From the NCBI GenBank assembly GCA_021014945.1, contig MU266559.1:1-43415 (forward strand): 43,415 nt of DNA, in the 5' to 3' direction. Position 1 is the stretch's first letter, and the number at the start of each line of letters is the position of its first letter. Below the pieces are notes generated by a model, which saw only the letters and a list, made by a program, of their open reading frames with translations, did not search any database and was not told the DNA's origin. Made by a program: the position numbers and the translations under genes. The DNA comes from Leucogyrophana mollusca (lineage: Eukaryota > Basidiomycota > Agaricomycetes > Boletales). Below, in pieces: positions 24,336 through 36,040 of the stretch.

Positions 24336-25953
24336 TCACTTCTCCAGGTCCTCGTCACCCACTTGGCTGTACTCGACGCGATGTCTCCGACGAATGATTC
24401 CCCGAGCCCACCGAAGCCCTCCGCACCACATGAAAAGGGCGATCGGGATGGCCACCAGGACAAAGAGGATGAAAGAATACCTGAGAGCGTGCGACTGGCC
24501 AGCGGGGTTCTCCTCGGGGTCCGTTACTGTCTCCTCAACTGCAGATGGAACAGCGGGCACCGTCGGTTTCACATCCGTCAACGCCACAGGAGCAGGGGAC
24601 GTAGAAGCGGTGGCCTCACTGGCCGTGGAAAGACTGTGCTTGTCTTCGAGGTCCTGTGGACAAGCAGCAATATTTTATTCGCATGATACTCTCGAGGCAC
24701 ACAAGAAGCTGATTATAGCTCAGCGCGTAATGGTACCTCTTTGCCGTCCTCATCAACTACAGGCTCGACTTCCAGCTAAAATACATGAAGAATTAGCATT
24801 GCTCGAGGGGTGAACGCATAGTGTAGCATACCTCTCCCGAGTCGACGATGATAACATCTTCAGTGGGACGATCATTGCGGCCTTTTGGAACATCCTCTGT
24901 ATGAAATGTCAGAAGTGGTCGTGCAGATTAGCAAAGGAAACTAACCAATTGCGTAAACGACATCCATTCCTTCTAAGACTTTGCCGAAGACAACCTATTC
25001 TACTGTCAGACACAGGATAGACTTTTGTTCCATGAGGTGATCCTCACATGTTTACCATCCAGCCAGCTGGTGACGACCGTGCAAATGAACTACGTATGGG
25101 AATTAACGACGTACTCGAATCACGCCTGATTGAAACTTACGAATTGTGAACCTAAAATGACCAAGGTATGAAGCTCAATTTATTCAACGATAAATCGAGC
25201 CACTCTTACCGTTGGTATCCTTGCCTGCATTTGCCATCGAAAGGGTTCCCGGCCCAGTGTGCTTGAGTTTGCTGGAGAGAGCAACGACTAAGTAAGTCCA
25301 GTCAACGCGCAGTGTAAAGCACATACAAGTTCTCATCCGCGAACCTGTCTCCGTAAATCGACTGAGATGTGATGTAAGTATCGTGAATATGGATGGAACG
25401 TTGAGGCAGACCTTTCCGCCAGTGCCGTCGCCACGGGCTGCAGGGTCATGAGAAGTTAAGACAGAACACGAAAGCCGAAGAGACCCAACGCACTGAAGTC
25501 ACCACCTTGAATCCTATGAAAAATGAGATGGGTGAAGGTGATTTAACCAAAGCTGCTCACATGAAGTTCTTGATGACGCGGTGGAATTTGGATCCCTTGT
25601 AACCGTAACCGAGCTCAGCGCCAGTCTTATCCTTGCCGGTTGCAAGGGCGCGGAAGTTCTCCACAGTTTTGGGGACAGTCTGCACAGCACTCGCGTCAAT
25701 AACTGGTGACATTTAACCACCTGTAATGCACAAACCCCTCCGTAAAGACCAATCACGACTGCGAATCAAGTCAGCGTGTTTCATGATGTTTTTGACTTTG
25801 ACACCTACCTCGTCCCATGTCCTTGTCGCCATGTTTAATGTCGAAGTAGACTTTATGGGTGATCTTGGGCCCTTTGGCGGCGTCCGCGGACTGAGCGCAG
25901 AAGAACGCGGCGATAGATATTATAACGAACGCAAGGGAGATACGACCAAACAT
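24336..25953 (-). CDS. ER cyclophilin B-type peptidyl-prolyl isomerase with C-terminal membrane anchor
   Basis: Proline isomerase of the secretory pathway. About 13 exons run from ATG 25953 to the stop at 24336. The N-terminus ([22 protein letters not shown]) is a signal peptide. The cyclophilin core is complete: [31 protein letters not shown] (catalytic Arg, Phe, Met, Gln), [33 protein letters not shown]. Exon 8 is only 11 nt (25141-25151) and exon 4 only 20 nt (25494-25513). After the fold the protein does not end in an ER-retention tetrapeptide. It continues about 110 residues: an acidic and Thr/Pro-rich linker, one strong membrane span ([16 protein letters not shown]) and a basic cytosolic tail ending GDEDLEK. 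It shares a 141-bp divergent promoter with DBP7. Confidence 0.94.
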
Positions 25954-26094
25954 ATCGAAACGAAAAGATGAACGTGAAAGCAGACGTGGCCATGGGAGCT
26001 TAACCTCACAAATATTCGTGGGAAATACTTTCCTCTTCTGAATCCGCACATGGAATTTCTTCTGCATGATCAAGGTCTGGAAAGCAGAAAGATA
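25954..26094. promoter_or_regulatory. Bidirectional promoter of the cyclophilin and DBP7 genes
   Basis: Only 141 bp separate the two divergent start codons (25953 minus, 26095 plus). Both promoters and both 5' UTRs must lie within it or overlap the genes. No clear TATA box is seen. Confidence 0.6.
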
Positions 26095-28706
26095 ATGGAC
26101 GACGGCATTGTGCTGAACATCGCCGACGACGCATTTACAGGACCAGTAAAGGGTAGCGGAAAGAAGGCCGGGCGATGGACGGACAGGTCAGTACAGAAAC
26201 CGAACTTTTGCCTGCAACCTGCTCACTGAACTGAAATATGGAATAGGCTCAATGCAAAACGCGTTCTCAAACGCAAAACTAGACCGTCCGGGAAAGCAGC
26301 CCACCAGCCGTACCATGTCTCGGACGACGAGAACCACGAATATCGTCCCGCAAAGAGACCACGGCCAGAAAAGCCTAGCGTCGATCCATCTTCTGCATCT
26401 TCGTTACTTCCCAGTGGTGCAGTGCCAACCTCGAGGCCACCTGCTCAGATCATCTCTTCGTTGTTTTCGTATAACCCAAAAATCGAAGCTCCCGCGATAT
26501 CTGCGCAGAAGATCCCTTCCAAACCGAGTAACGCACCCCTGACCGACGCATCTACGTTTGCCGACTTGGGGCTCCACCCCCTTCTTACTGCACATCTCAG
26601 TACCAAGCTGAATATAACAAAACCCACTTCTATACAACGTGCAACTCTCCCCATATTTATGAACCCCCTGTCCGAGGACATGGCTGCACGAGATGTGTTT
26701 ATCCAGTCTCAGACTGGTTCCGGAAAGACTCTTTCCTTCCTTCTGCCTATAATCCAGGATCTTTTCCCGCTGAGTACCCATTCATATATAGATCGATCAA
26801 TTGGCACTCTGGCCATAATCATTGCCCCAACCCGCGAACTCGCGAAACAAATATCGGACGTTCTGGAGTCACTCCTACAGCTCAGATTACGCCCTGAAGC
26901 TGATTCAGGTGACCCAGAGTCTTCTACACGCCTTACCCGATGGCTCGTATCAGGCCTTCTCTCTGGAGGCGCGACTCGTGGGCACGAGAAAGCTCGCCTG
27001 AGAAAAGGCATACCAATCCTGGTCTCGACGCCTGGAAGGTTGCTTGATCATCTGCAAAATACGTCTTCTTTCAACGTTGGAAAATGTAGATGGCTTGTTC
27101 TGGACGAAGCCGACCGCCTGATGGAACTGGGCTTCGAAGATACGATCAAAGGGATCGTGCAGGGACTTGATGGACGGAGGAATCTCGCGTTGCAGGCGGT
27201 CTCAGAAGGCAAGAGCATGGAAGTGGGAGGATGGGATTGGGAACGACGTCGGCGGACTGTACTATGTTCGGCCACTATTCGAGAAGACGTGCAGAAATTG
27301 GCTGGAACGACCCTCATCCGACCACTCATGATCAAAGCCCTGGACACGGACAAACCTGACGGAGCCATCTCTCATATTGATCATGATGCGTCTGCTACAG
27401 GACTGTCTCCCGAAAAATTCACACCACCTTCACAACTATCGCAGAAATTCGTGGTGGTACCACTAAAATTGCGGTTGGTTGCTCTCGTAGCCCTCTTGCG
27501 TTCCCTCCTTGCACAAACGCACGGGCGGAGAGGTTCCAAGATCATTGTCTTCCTGAGTTGCACGGACTCGGTCGACTTTCATTGGCGCTTACTAGGAAGT
27601 TCCTCCATGGGTAGTGATGGGCCCGAAGAATCTCCTAAAGTCGATGCCGAAAAGGACGCAGAAGACAGTGATGAAGACGGTGCAAGTGGGTCGGACGACG
27701 ACGGAAAAGAGGACGAGAAGATCGCTGCACAGTCCCCACTTCTTCCTGATGCATCCATCTTCCGACTTCATGGCTCCCTGCCAACACCAGTTCGTTTAGC
27801 TTCGCTCCGTGGATTCTCTGCAACACCTTCTACGAAGTCAAAACGGCCAGTTCCGTCATCTTCTATCCTTCTGTGTACTTCGGTCGCATCCCGTGGTCTT
27901 GACCTTCCCCTTGTCCGCGCTGTGATCCAGTACGATCTTCCAACCGAGAACGGTGCGACTGAGTACGTTCACAGAGTAGGCCGTACTGCCCGCGCTGGGA
28001 AGGGCGGAGAAGCCTGGAGTCTGGTCGCACCAAGTGAGTTGGAGTGGGTGAAGTGGGTTGAGGGTAAAATGCGGGGCGGTTTAGAAGAGGACACCGCCAC
28101 AGACCATAAGGCGAACATAACGTTGGAGGGCGCTAGCATCGAAAGCGTACTCTCGAAAGGTTACGGAGGCAAGGGCTCCGAATATGAACAACGCGCCACT
28201 GAAGTTCAACTCTCGTTCGAACGGTGGGTTTTGAACCGAAAAGAGGTACGGGATTTGCCTGTCCCCGAAATCAATGACTGATAACTTTCGTCAAGAATGC
28301 GGATCTTGCGCGAAAAGCGTTCCTCTCACATATGAGAGCGTATGCCACCCATCCATCGAACGAAAAACACATTTTCCACGTCCGACATCTACACATTGGC
28401 CATTTGGCGAAAGCATTCGCATTACGCGACGCACCCAAGACAATCACCGATGGCGGAAAGAAGAACGGTGTCAAAGGCACTGTCAAACCCAAACAGCGGA
28501 TATCTAAGAACGGAAACCACAAGCCTGACAAGGTGCACGACTGGGATGAGCGGACAGGTGACACGGAACATCGTATGCAGGAGATAGTTAGAGCTCAGGG
28601 GAGACTTTCGAGAAAAGGAGGGAAAATGGTCAGCAGTGGAACTGACGAGTTCCAGATCGCATCAGGGGCTGCTCTTGCGAAGTTAGCTCAAAGCTCCCAA
28701 ATATAA
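26095..28706 (+). CDS. DBP7: ATP-dependent RNA helicase Dbp7 (DDX31 family)
   Basis: Nucleolar DEAD-box helicase for assembly of the large ribosomal subunit. Exons 26095-26186, 26247-28245 and 28296-28706 keep frame and give 833 aa. The N-terminus [11 protein letters not shown] and the [18 protein letters not shown] stretch match the Dbp7 group. Helicase motifs run in order: Q motif (KPTSIQ), SQTGSGKT (185-192), APTREL, VLDEAD (DEAD at 317-320), SAT, ARGLDLP variant SRGLDLP, and [11 protein letters not shown] long acidic insert follows motif IV, as is usual in this subfamily. The last exon carries the conserved C-terminal block ([34 protein letters not shown]). Missing the 50-nt last intron would wrongly end the protein at 28281. 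Confidence 0.96.
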
Positions 28707-28926
28707 TGTTCATGTTTGATAGCATGCCAGTTCCCGACGAAGGAAACCAAGACTGAAATAAGACCCTTGGCGTCGCGCATCGCCTGTGATTCTGTGGCGT
28801 TGTGCATAGGCTGATTGACAAACAGTGCACCTATCTGGTCTTGAAATTCACTGAGTCTGAGATATCGAGAGCATACAAAGGACGAGCAGCTTGAAAGAAT
28901 CATACGTTTTTCACTGCAGAACAAAA

Positions 28927-29383
28927 TCAGCAGCTCGACACGTAGTTAACCGTGATCTCGCAGCCGTTGTCGAACTGCACGCTGCCGCACTTTCTACAGC
29001 CTGCACTTCGCAGTTCGCTGTATGCATTATTGAGGTCGGTGCCACTGTACGAGCAGCCACTCCCTCCTTGGACAAAAATGGCACAATGCCCGTTGCAGAC
29101 GCCATTGCTGTTCCTGCCGCTATTTATTTTGAGATAGCGGGAATCAGCTCAGTGTATACTCAAAATATTATTCGACGAACCCGTTGGTGCTGTAGATGTT
29201 GGACGGTACAATGGCTCTTTGCGCGGCGTTGCAGTCATTGACGTTCAAGCTGCTGCAAAGACCAGATCCATGGCAATTGTGAGAGTCATCGACCTGATAG
29301 TCGACCGCTTCATTGTCGCTGACTACAGCGGCGGAAGCCAAAGATGCGAAAACAAAGCCGACGAGTATAGCAGATGAACGCAT
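28927..29383 (-). CDS. KP4-like small secreted cysteine-rich protein
   Basis: Two exons, 29383-29181 and 29119-28927, joined over a 61-nt intron, give 131 aa. Residues 1 to about 18 form a signal peptide ending in ASA. The mature part has ten cysteines (37, 43, 51, 76, 80, 90, 109, 112, 121, 131), enough for five disulfides. It has the CxGSGLC start, the GCxKCGSV middle and the VNYVSSC end typical of the KP4 killer-protein fold found in a smut virus and in many fungal genomes. Chromosomal homologs are thought to act on competing fungi or in development, but the role of this one is unknown. The reading frame looks intact. It is convergent with DBP7 (220 bp apart). Its family is patchily distributed, so acquisition by transfer is possible. 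Confidence 0.85.
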
Positions 29384-30991
29384 GGCGATAGTAGTATCCC
29401 TATCATAAAGTGAGATACTGTATCTGCAACAAGTTAATTAGGAGTAACTCACTGGTGAAGAACCGGAGTGACCTGGTGACTTGAACCCGAGATGGGGCCT
29501 TAAGTAGTTTTCCAGCAGGTCTGTGATTACGGCGACCCATAACCTACCTTCCAGAATAAGGCGTAGCGGAAGTCCAGCAATTAGATTGATAGGTGATGTT
29601 TGGTCCGAAGGGTCAAGGAAGCTTGCTGTCATGGCCGCCGCCACTGACCAGGGGACACCCATGCTTACAGTGTTATAAATACGCATTTAGTGGGGAACAA
29701 GGCAAACCAAGGAAGCCCGGGTTTGCCTGCAGCACGAGGTGCTGCCGCGGACCAGAACAACAAACTGGAGGAAGACGAATGTGAAGATCAGAGCACTAGA
29801 AGTGCAACATCGTATCTGTTGTATGATGCGAATCACAGCTGACGAGCTGACTGATCTGTCGCAAACAAGACGCCGTGACAGGTAGTGTCACTGGAAAGAG
29901 CATTTCCCGACATCTCGGGTAGTAATAGAGTCAGTGTGATTCAGCGAGAGCATACCTTTAGATTCCCCTCAAACTTGACTTTCGATTAAAACGGGTGATT
30001 CGCATGCAGGTACATGCGCCCTGGTTTTGGTGGGTGAATGGGTGACAGCACATAAATTGGGTGGGCACAGATGGTAATGACGCACAACGCACGTAAGCAC
30101 TGCAGGCATCCGTGGCCGGAGCGCGAACTGTATAACCAGATGGGCAAAGAAAGAACCCAGCTTCGTCCAACCCACACAGGGAGAGAATTGGGTTCTACTC
30201 TGTGCTATGTGAACTGCACGCACCTGTGTGTGGGTTATTCGCTTCCCGGAATTTGGAACTGAAATCCCGCGCAGGCCATTCTAGATATTCGAATGAGATG
30301 AGATAGTCAGCATGCCGACAGACGCGCACAATGAGGAGCATCACAGAAGATCGGATTGGGGTTTCTTTTGAAAATGAGAATCAGACGGTCCGAGGAAGAA
30401 CTTCACCACAAGCGCCAAACCCAGAGTTGGGAAAGCCCGAACAATCCATCATTGATGCGCTAGGCCTGGTCGTGACATTTCTACCTAGAAGTTTGAGTTG
30501 TCCCCCGTAGGCAAGACCATTATATAGAATGTAAAAATGCCAGATCAGAACGAACAGAACCGCGAGAAGACCTACAAATGATGGCGTGCGGCAGCAGGCA
30601 GCGCGTGCCCAACGAGAATCAGATGCAACTACTACACGATGTCGAGACCCAGGGAGATATTATGTATCCCAAGGGACATCAATGGGATTGGGACCAGATC
30701 CGAGCGTGTCATGCTTGTGTCCAGTTCGTGGAGAATATATACCTGGATTTAGAGTCATTGTTCCTCCGTATTAGAGCTACCCTCAGAGTTTGTAGATTTA
30801 AGAGCACCGGCTAACGAGCTGCTTTTCAAGGAACAAACCTCCTGTAGTGATCGCGGGCAAGTGGCAAAGATTCGTGGAACAATGAACGTACGTGTTAGAA
30901 AATTGAAGTGCCACCAACCTGTATCTGATAAGTACTTCAGGCGGAGATAAATGTGAAGTCGAACTGGCTGTTGATCTTAGACTTGAGCATC
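29384..30991. other. Long intergenic region
   Basis: About 1.6 kb with no supportable gene. It contains an 8-bp perfect stem with an 11-nt loop at 29701-29727 (GGCAAACC / GGTTTGCC). Short open frames near 29968-30262 and 30578-30814 have no family resemblance. The distal part must include the promoter of the RING gene. Confidence 0.5.
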
Positions 30992-32618
30992 ATGAACTAT
31001 ACCGAGCCTCTTAATAACAACCTGGTGCGTTCGAAAATTGTGTAGTTTTCCTCACGATCTAATGTGAGCGGTGATGGTCAGGTTTGCTGCATTTGCCAGT
31101 ACGATACAGTCCGATTCTCTTCATTCACATCACTCACCCGTCATTTCATAGCGTTCCGTTCACAAACCCCACTACCACCAAAACATGCATGCACACGTTC
31201 TGCTATGATTGTATAGTCGAGGCTGTTAGACACTCTCCTCAATGTCCGGTCGATCGCTCATTGCTCTCACTCGATGATTTGGTGCCCGCGAATCCAATTG
31301 TCAAACATGTTAGAGTCGCTTTTCCCTCGAGAATATTTGACTGACATTCTATTTGGAACAGCTCGTCGACGAGCTCATTGTGGAATGTCCACACCGTTCC
31401 GCAGGATGCACTCATACATGCCAAAGGCAGCTGCTCGCTTCCCATGTCAAAGATGCCTGTCAGTACATCCAGGTACCCTGCTCCGAGGACGACTGCGATC
31501 AAGTCATTCTGCGCAAGGACCTCGGTAAACATGCTGATGTCTGCATCCATCGATCCACCGAGTGTGATGGGTGTGGTGACAGCATCAAATACAACGATTT
31601 GGATGTACGTAGCCGTTCAAAGTGCCAACTTTCAACCCCCTAATAATACATCCGCTGAAGGCACATAACTTGGAGTGTCCCTCCCAGATATCATCTTGCA
31701 GTTTCTGTTCTGCCGAACTCCCGCGATCCCAATCAAAAGACCATGCGTTGACCTGCCCCGATGTCGTCATCTCTTGTCCACACGTTGCCAATGGCTGCCC
31801 TTGGATTGGCCCCCGGCGCGAAAACCACCCTGAATCCTGTCCGTACGAAGCTATAAAGGGTTTCTTCGCCATTAACACCGCTCGCATGTCAACGCTAACC
31901 ATTGAGAACGCCGGCCTCAAGCACCGAGTCCAAGCGCTGGAAAGTGTCGTACAGACCATGCAGCGTGAGATGCAGTCAATCAAGACCGTTCTTGGTCCCT
32001 GGTACCGCCAAGAAGCCATACACGTTCAGCGTGGGGCCGTCACTCATGATGACCCCCACTTCCCTGCTCTGGCTGGCCCTTCAAATCCCAGACGCTCTTT
32101 CCACCCGGATGTCCCCGAGCCGTCCTACTCCCTAGCGCCCACAGAAGCCGACGCGCTCGCTTTATACTTCCCACCTGAGTCTTTCCCGGATCCCCAGCGT
32201 CGGTCTCTGTCCTTCCACGGCCCGGGAGCGCCTCTCACGCCGGTAGCGCCTCTCAACCTTGGTACGACCCTTGAAGGCTCGCTCGCAGGGCTCCGAGAGT
32301 CCATCGCCGCCATATCTGCGTCTGTGGATTCCCTGGCACGAAGGAACGATATCACATTAACGAACGAGACGATGCGGATCAACGAGGACATTGGCTCATT
32401 GAGGTACACGGTTCAGGGGATTCGTGTGCAGGTATGTTTGCGGTTCTCTGGTCACTTTTTTTCGTTGCAGCGAGTTGATATACTTCGGATGTTAGCTTCA
32501 CCGCATTATGATGGATAGGAATGCACAGCTGACAGGCAGGTCGAGCGAACATCAGCCAGTTTTCCATCCTCCTATGATGTCACCACCCTTTCCTGCCCCC
32601 CCTGGGACGAAGCTTTAG
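30992..32618 (+). CDS. RING / TRAF-type zinc-finger protein
   Basis: Six exons keep frame: 30992-31024, 31082-31098 (17 nt), 31152-31308, 31362-31604, 31661-32431 and 32496-32618, giving 447 aa. A RING finger begins almost at once: VCCICH ... KTCMHTFCYDCI ... QCPVD, so it is probably an E3 ubiquitin ligase. TRAF-type Cys/His zinc fingers follow (VECPHRSAGC, CSEDDC, VCIHRSTECDGC, LECPSQISSCSFC, CPHVANGCPW). Then come a coiled coil (TIENAGLKHRVQALESVVQT), a Pro/Ser-rich linker and a second helical region near the end. No MATH domain is present, unlike animal TRAFs. The last intron acceptor at 32495 is chosen because it restores a sensible frame (LHRIMMDRNAQL). Substrate unknown. Confidence 0.87.
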
Positions 32619-33076
32619 CTCTGGGCACTTGACTTATGCATATCTCAATTAGGTTTGTGATGACAGCGTCTGATGATCTGGTAATGTATTGTACTGCGTG
32701 TCACAAGAAGCTATGATTCAGGTAAAGATTAAACTGAGTACAGTATTATACCTACAGCCCAGTTGGGTAAATTGGCAGAGCGACAAAATATGATCAGATA
32801 AACAGTTTTGATGAGATGATCGGAGGATCGAATGCAAGCGGACTTGGACAGCGAAGAAGCGACGACGAGTGGGTTAAAGGACGGATGTAAGACGGTGTCA
32901 CAAGGAAGCGAATGGGTGAGCGAATAATCAGACAGTCCAGGCCGCTGTGCATCAAATCGAAACGGAAGATGAACAAGAAACTGACCCCAAAAAAAGGGCA
33001 AGGGAGAGAAAACGACAGCGGGGGTACGTTACTACGTACAAGGAGTCACGGAATATCGAGCTTGGAGACACGCAGC
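32619..33076. other. Convergent 3' intergenic region
   Basis: 458 bp between the RING gene stop (+) and the homeodomain gene stop (-). It is A/T-rich and no gene is supported. Confidence 0.55.
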
Positions 33077-35594
33077 TCAGGTATAGGCATTGAACGGCTT
33101 TGACCCGCCAGTCACTCCTTTCGCGGGCTGTGACGCCGAGTAAGAGTAATCGTTTGGTGCTTGCGCGTATGGTGATATAGAGTGATGCATCCCTATGGGG
33201 TCCGGTGGCGGCACTGCGTGTAACGAGTGCCCCTCTGTGTTGAATTGGAGACTGGCTGTGAATGAATGGTTACCAGGAGGGTATGCGCCATCGCTGGCGA
33301 AAGGGGGTTGGGGTGCGTAGTGTCCCGTGTGCGAGAAGTGGCCCATGTCGGCTCCAAAATGGTATTTGTTCGAAGGTTCGGCTGGGGATGGAGGGAACTG
33401 ATGCGGTGCAGGGTCTAGCGAGTTCTCGATATAGATCTCTGGTATCGACTCTGTCACTGGGCCACTTGACCGGCGACCTGATATTGGAGGCTCACGAGGG
33501 CTAAGATACGCCTCGCTGCCCCGTCGTGCCGCTACGAGCTATACAGCGTACACAAAGAGTAAGAAACCATACTGTAAAAAGGAAATAGAACGTAATACTG
33601 ACGTGGTTGTAGCCGTATGGGACCTCGCCTGTCCGCAGGCTCGAAGGACCCCCTTCCTGAACATGCGGGCTACTGCCAGGTGAAATAGTAGACGAGGGTG
33701 AACGGTAGCCGCCCCCATCGGGCCGCGCCATCGTCTTCTGGTGAGACGGGCGCGCCGCTAGCGAGGTAGCAGCATTCATATGCGCCTCGTTCAAGGAGCC
33801 CTGGCTCGACCGGCTGTTCATGTTTAGATCAGACATCCCTCTCTCCAGGAAATGTCCAGACGCGCTATGGCCCCATATTGAGTTTCCAACACGCGATGGA
33901 TGTGACTAATATACGCACCAAGATCCCCTCCGCCCATGTGGATCAAACGCGGCAGCACTGCTCACGTCTGAGTAAAGGGCACTTGATTCGCTCCCAGCGA
34001 TACTTGTCACGGAACCGAAGCGGGATAGGCCGCTATAACTTGCGGAATCCTCCGTATCGTGATCATCTCCCGTGCCACGCGGGAATGACCACCGGTGCAT
34101 GGCTGCGATGTCCGATTGCTGCGTATGATCGGGAGAGGGTACGTGCCCCTGGTCAGGCGACTGCACGTTGTCGTAGTCGCCCGAGGGCGGGGAGGCTATG
34201 GATGGGGAGGCCGACAATGGTGCACCAAACGAGAAGTTGGGCGATGGGAGAGGACCGGGAATGGGCGATGGGACTGTGCGTGATGGCGCATAGAGGGGAT
34301 TTTCTGAGAACCGACGCGAGTTGGTGGGCACAAAGTGGTGTCCAGACTCGGGCGCAACGCCAGGACGCGAGGCAGCAAAAACGTGGGGCATAGACGCGCG
34401 GTGCATGAGGCCTGGGCGACCGTATGCACTTGGACCATGGCTTGCGGTCCGAATAGGCCCAACCCCAGGCGAATTTACCCCCATGGGTGCCATGGGCTGG
34501 TTGGGAGAAGAAAGCGGAGACCTCGGTAAGTAAAGGCTGTTCCGCTCTTTCGCATGAGGCGCAAAGGGGTGCTGTGTGAGACGGTAAAGGCTAGCGTCCA
34601 ATGACTGGCGACGTTCGAAATGTGCGGGAGGCTGGCCCATTTCTGAACTGACAGCGGGGTGCGCGTACATTACCGGCAAAGAGCCACGACGGGCGTTTAA
34701 CAAGTCGGAGTCCTTCAGGCTTAATTCGAGTAGCTGGGGGCGTGTTTGCGGCGGAAGGTCGGCAGGTGAAACGGGAGAGCTTTGCCACGGGGAATTTACG
34801 GGCTCGCCAGCCGAAAGAGGTGCCATCTTCGGCGGGGGACTTGACTCTGCGGACGAAGGGTGATCGAACGCGCCACTGTCCGCGGAGGTAGACGGGATCG
34901 CCTCAGCTTGAGGCATAGCTTTTTCTGTGGCCGTAGACGAGTTTGAAGAGTCGTTTGGTGACTCGTCTCTGGGTGATGATGCTTTTTGAGCTCCTTGGAC
35001 TGTCGAGTTTTTGCTCGCAATAATGATATGTGCCTTTCTAGTGTGTTGTTTTTCTTTAGCTCTCCTGCAGTAACGCATAAATACGATAGAGGACATCAAC
35101 GGGAGATGGGTACCTATTTTGAAACCAAACCTGCAAAGGACGCGACGCGATCGTCATTACGCGTGCAACTAGTGCGAAGAAGAACAAGAACATACCTGCA
35201 CGCCTCGAGCGGACATGCCGAGTTGTTGTGCGAGTGACTTGCGCAATGTTCCATTGGGTTTGGTATCTTTGGCGAAGACCTCTTCAAGAGACTTGAGTTG
35301 CTCTGGAGTGGTTCGTTTCCGATGCTTGACTTCGTTTGGTATGTAGGGATAGAAAGACCTAAAATCCACACAAGTGGGGTCGATACCGGGAGGTATTAAG
35401 GAAGGGATGCATGTATTGTAGTACCTGGAAGTGGACGAGCTATGGTCATCCATTGGATGACGATGCACGACAGTAGACAGGGCGGTATGTGCGTAGTGAG
35501 ATTGAGCGAGCGAGTTTGAAAGGTCGACACGATATAACGCGGAATGAGGGAGAGGTTGTTCCGTGTGAGGCAAAGGAGAGTGCTTGGCGGACAT
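33077..35594 (-). CDS. Homeodomain transcription factor
   Basis: Six exons on the minus strand: 35594-35425, 35358-35196, 35130-35114 (17 nt), 35064-33915, 33842-33603 and 33538-33077, giving 733 aa. The homeodomain spans about residues 65-124: NEVKHRKRTTPEQLKSLEEV ... RGVQ, then VWFQNR across the 17-nt exon, then RAKEK. The recognition-helix residues Trp113, Phe114 and Asn116 are intact. The remaining 600 residues are Ser/Pro-rich and disordered, with His- and Gln-containing stretches typical of activation or repression regions. It resembles the non-mating-type homeodomain regulators of mushrooms (such as Hom1/Hom2 of Schizophyllum), but I cannot assign an ortholog. There is no partner HD gene or pheromone gene nearby, so this is not an A mating-type locus. 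The intron at 33843-33914 is the least certain. Confidence 0.9.
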
Positions 35595-35988
35595 CCCAGG
35601 GTCGAAAAGATAGAAAAGAGGTTCGTTTTAGAGAACGAAAGACGCCAGAAAGCAATGTCACGATGCAGGTTATCGGCGCATAAGAAGGGTCGACTCTGAC
35701 CCCGGTGAAGGGAGGACGAACGAAATTTTGAGACGTGTTGTGGACAGTTCGGAAAAAGTGCGCCCTAGTTTGCGCCCTTGGTGAAGTAAGACAGAACCCG
35801 ATTCGGTTGCTAGGATGATCCAAGAAAAAGCGAAGGTCGGGCGAAAGATACCCACACGACTAACAACTTCCACCGACGCAGCTTATATATGTCGACGGAG
35901 AAAGAGCCAAGAATCGCGGTCCACGAGAGCAGGAAAGAGAGAGGGGAGCGTGACACGAGACCAGCGAGAAAATATTAGGTCGAGACAT

Positions 35989-36040
35989 GTATACCTATTT
36001 ATGATTTATGTAAGTATACCGAAAGTATACCCTTGTATAC
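35989..36040. promoter_or_regulatory. Cluster of four GTATAC palindromes
   Basis: GTATAC occurs at 35989-35994, 36014-36019, 36025-36030 and 36035-36040, about 395-446 bp upstream of the homeodomain start. The last three are spaced 10-11 bp, one helical turn. Its role is inferred; no known factor is assigned. Confidence 0.4.

Noticed and set aside
28246..28281. DBP7 stop at 28281
   Set aside because: The sequence after the GT donor at 28246 is intronic; splicing to 28296 restores the conserved Dbp7 C-terminus.
29701..29727. 8-bp hairpin as a terminator or RNA gene
   Set aside because: Such short stems are expected by chance and there is no T-run or adjacent gene end.
32432..32518. Read-through ending of the RING gene at 32518
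   Set aside because: A 64-nt intron (32432-32495) gives a longer, more sensible C-terminus (LHRIMMDRNAQL) with good splice signals.
33077..35594. Homeodomain gene as part of a mating-type A locus
   Set aside because: There is no divergent partner homeodomain gene and no typical flanking MIP or beta-fg gene; the HD1/HD2 pair arrangement is absent.
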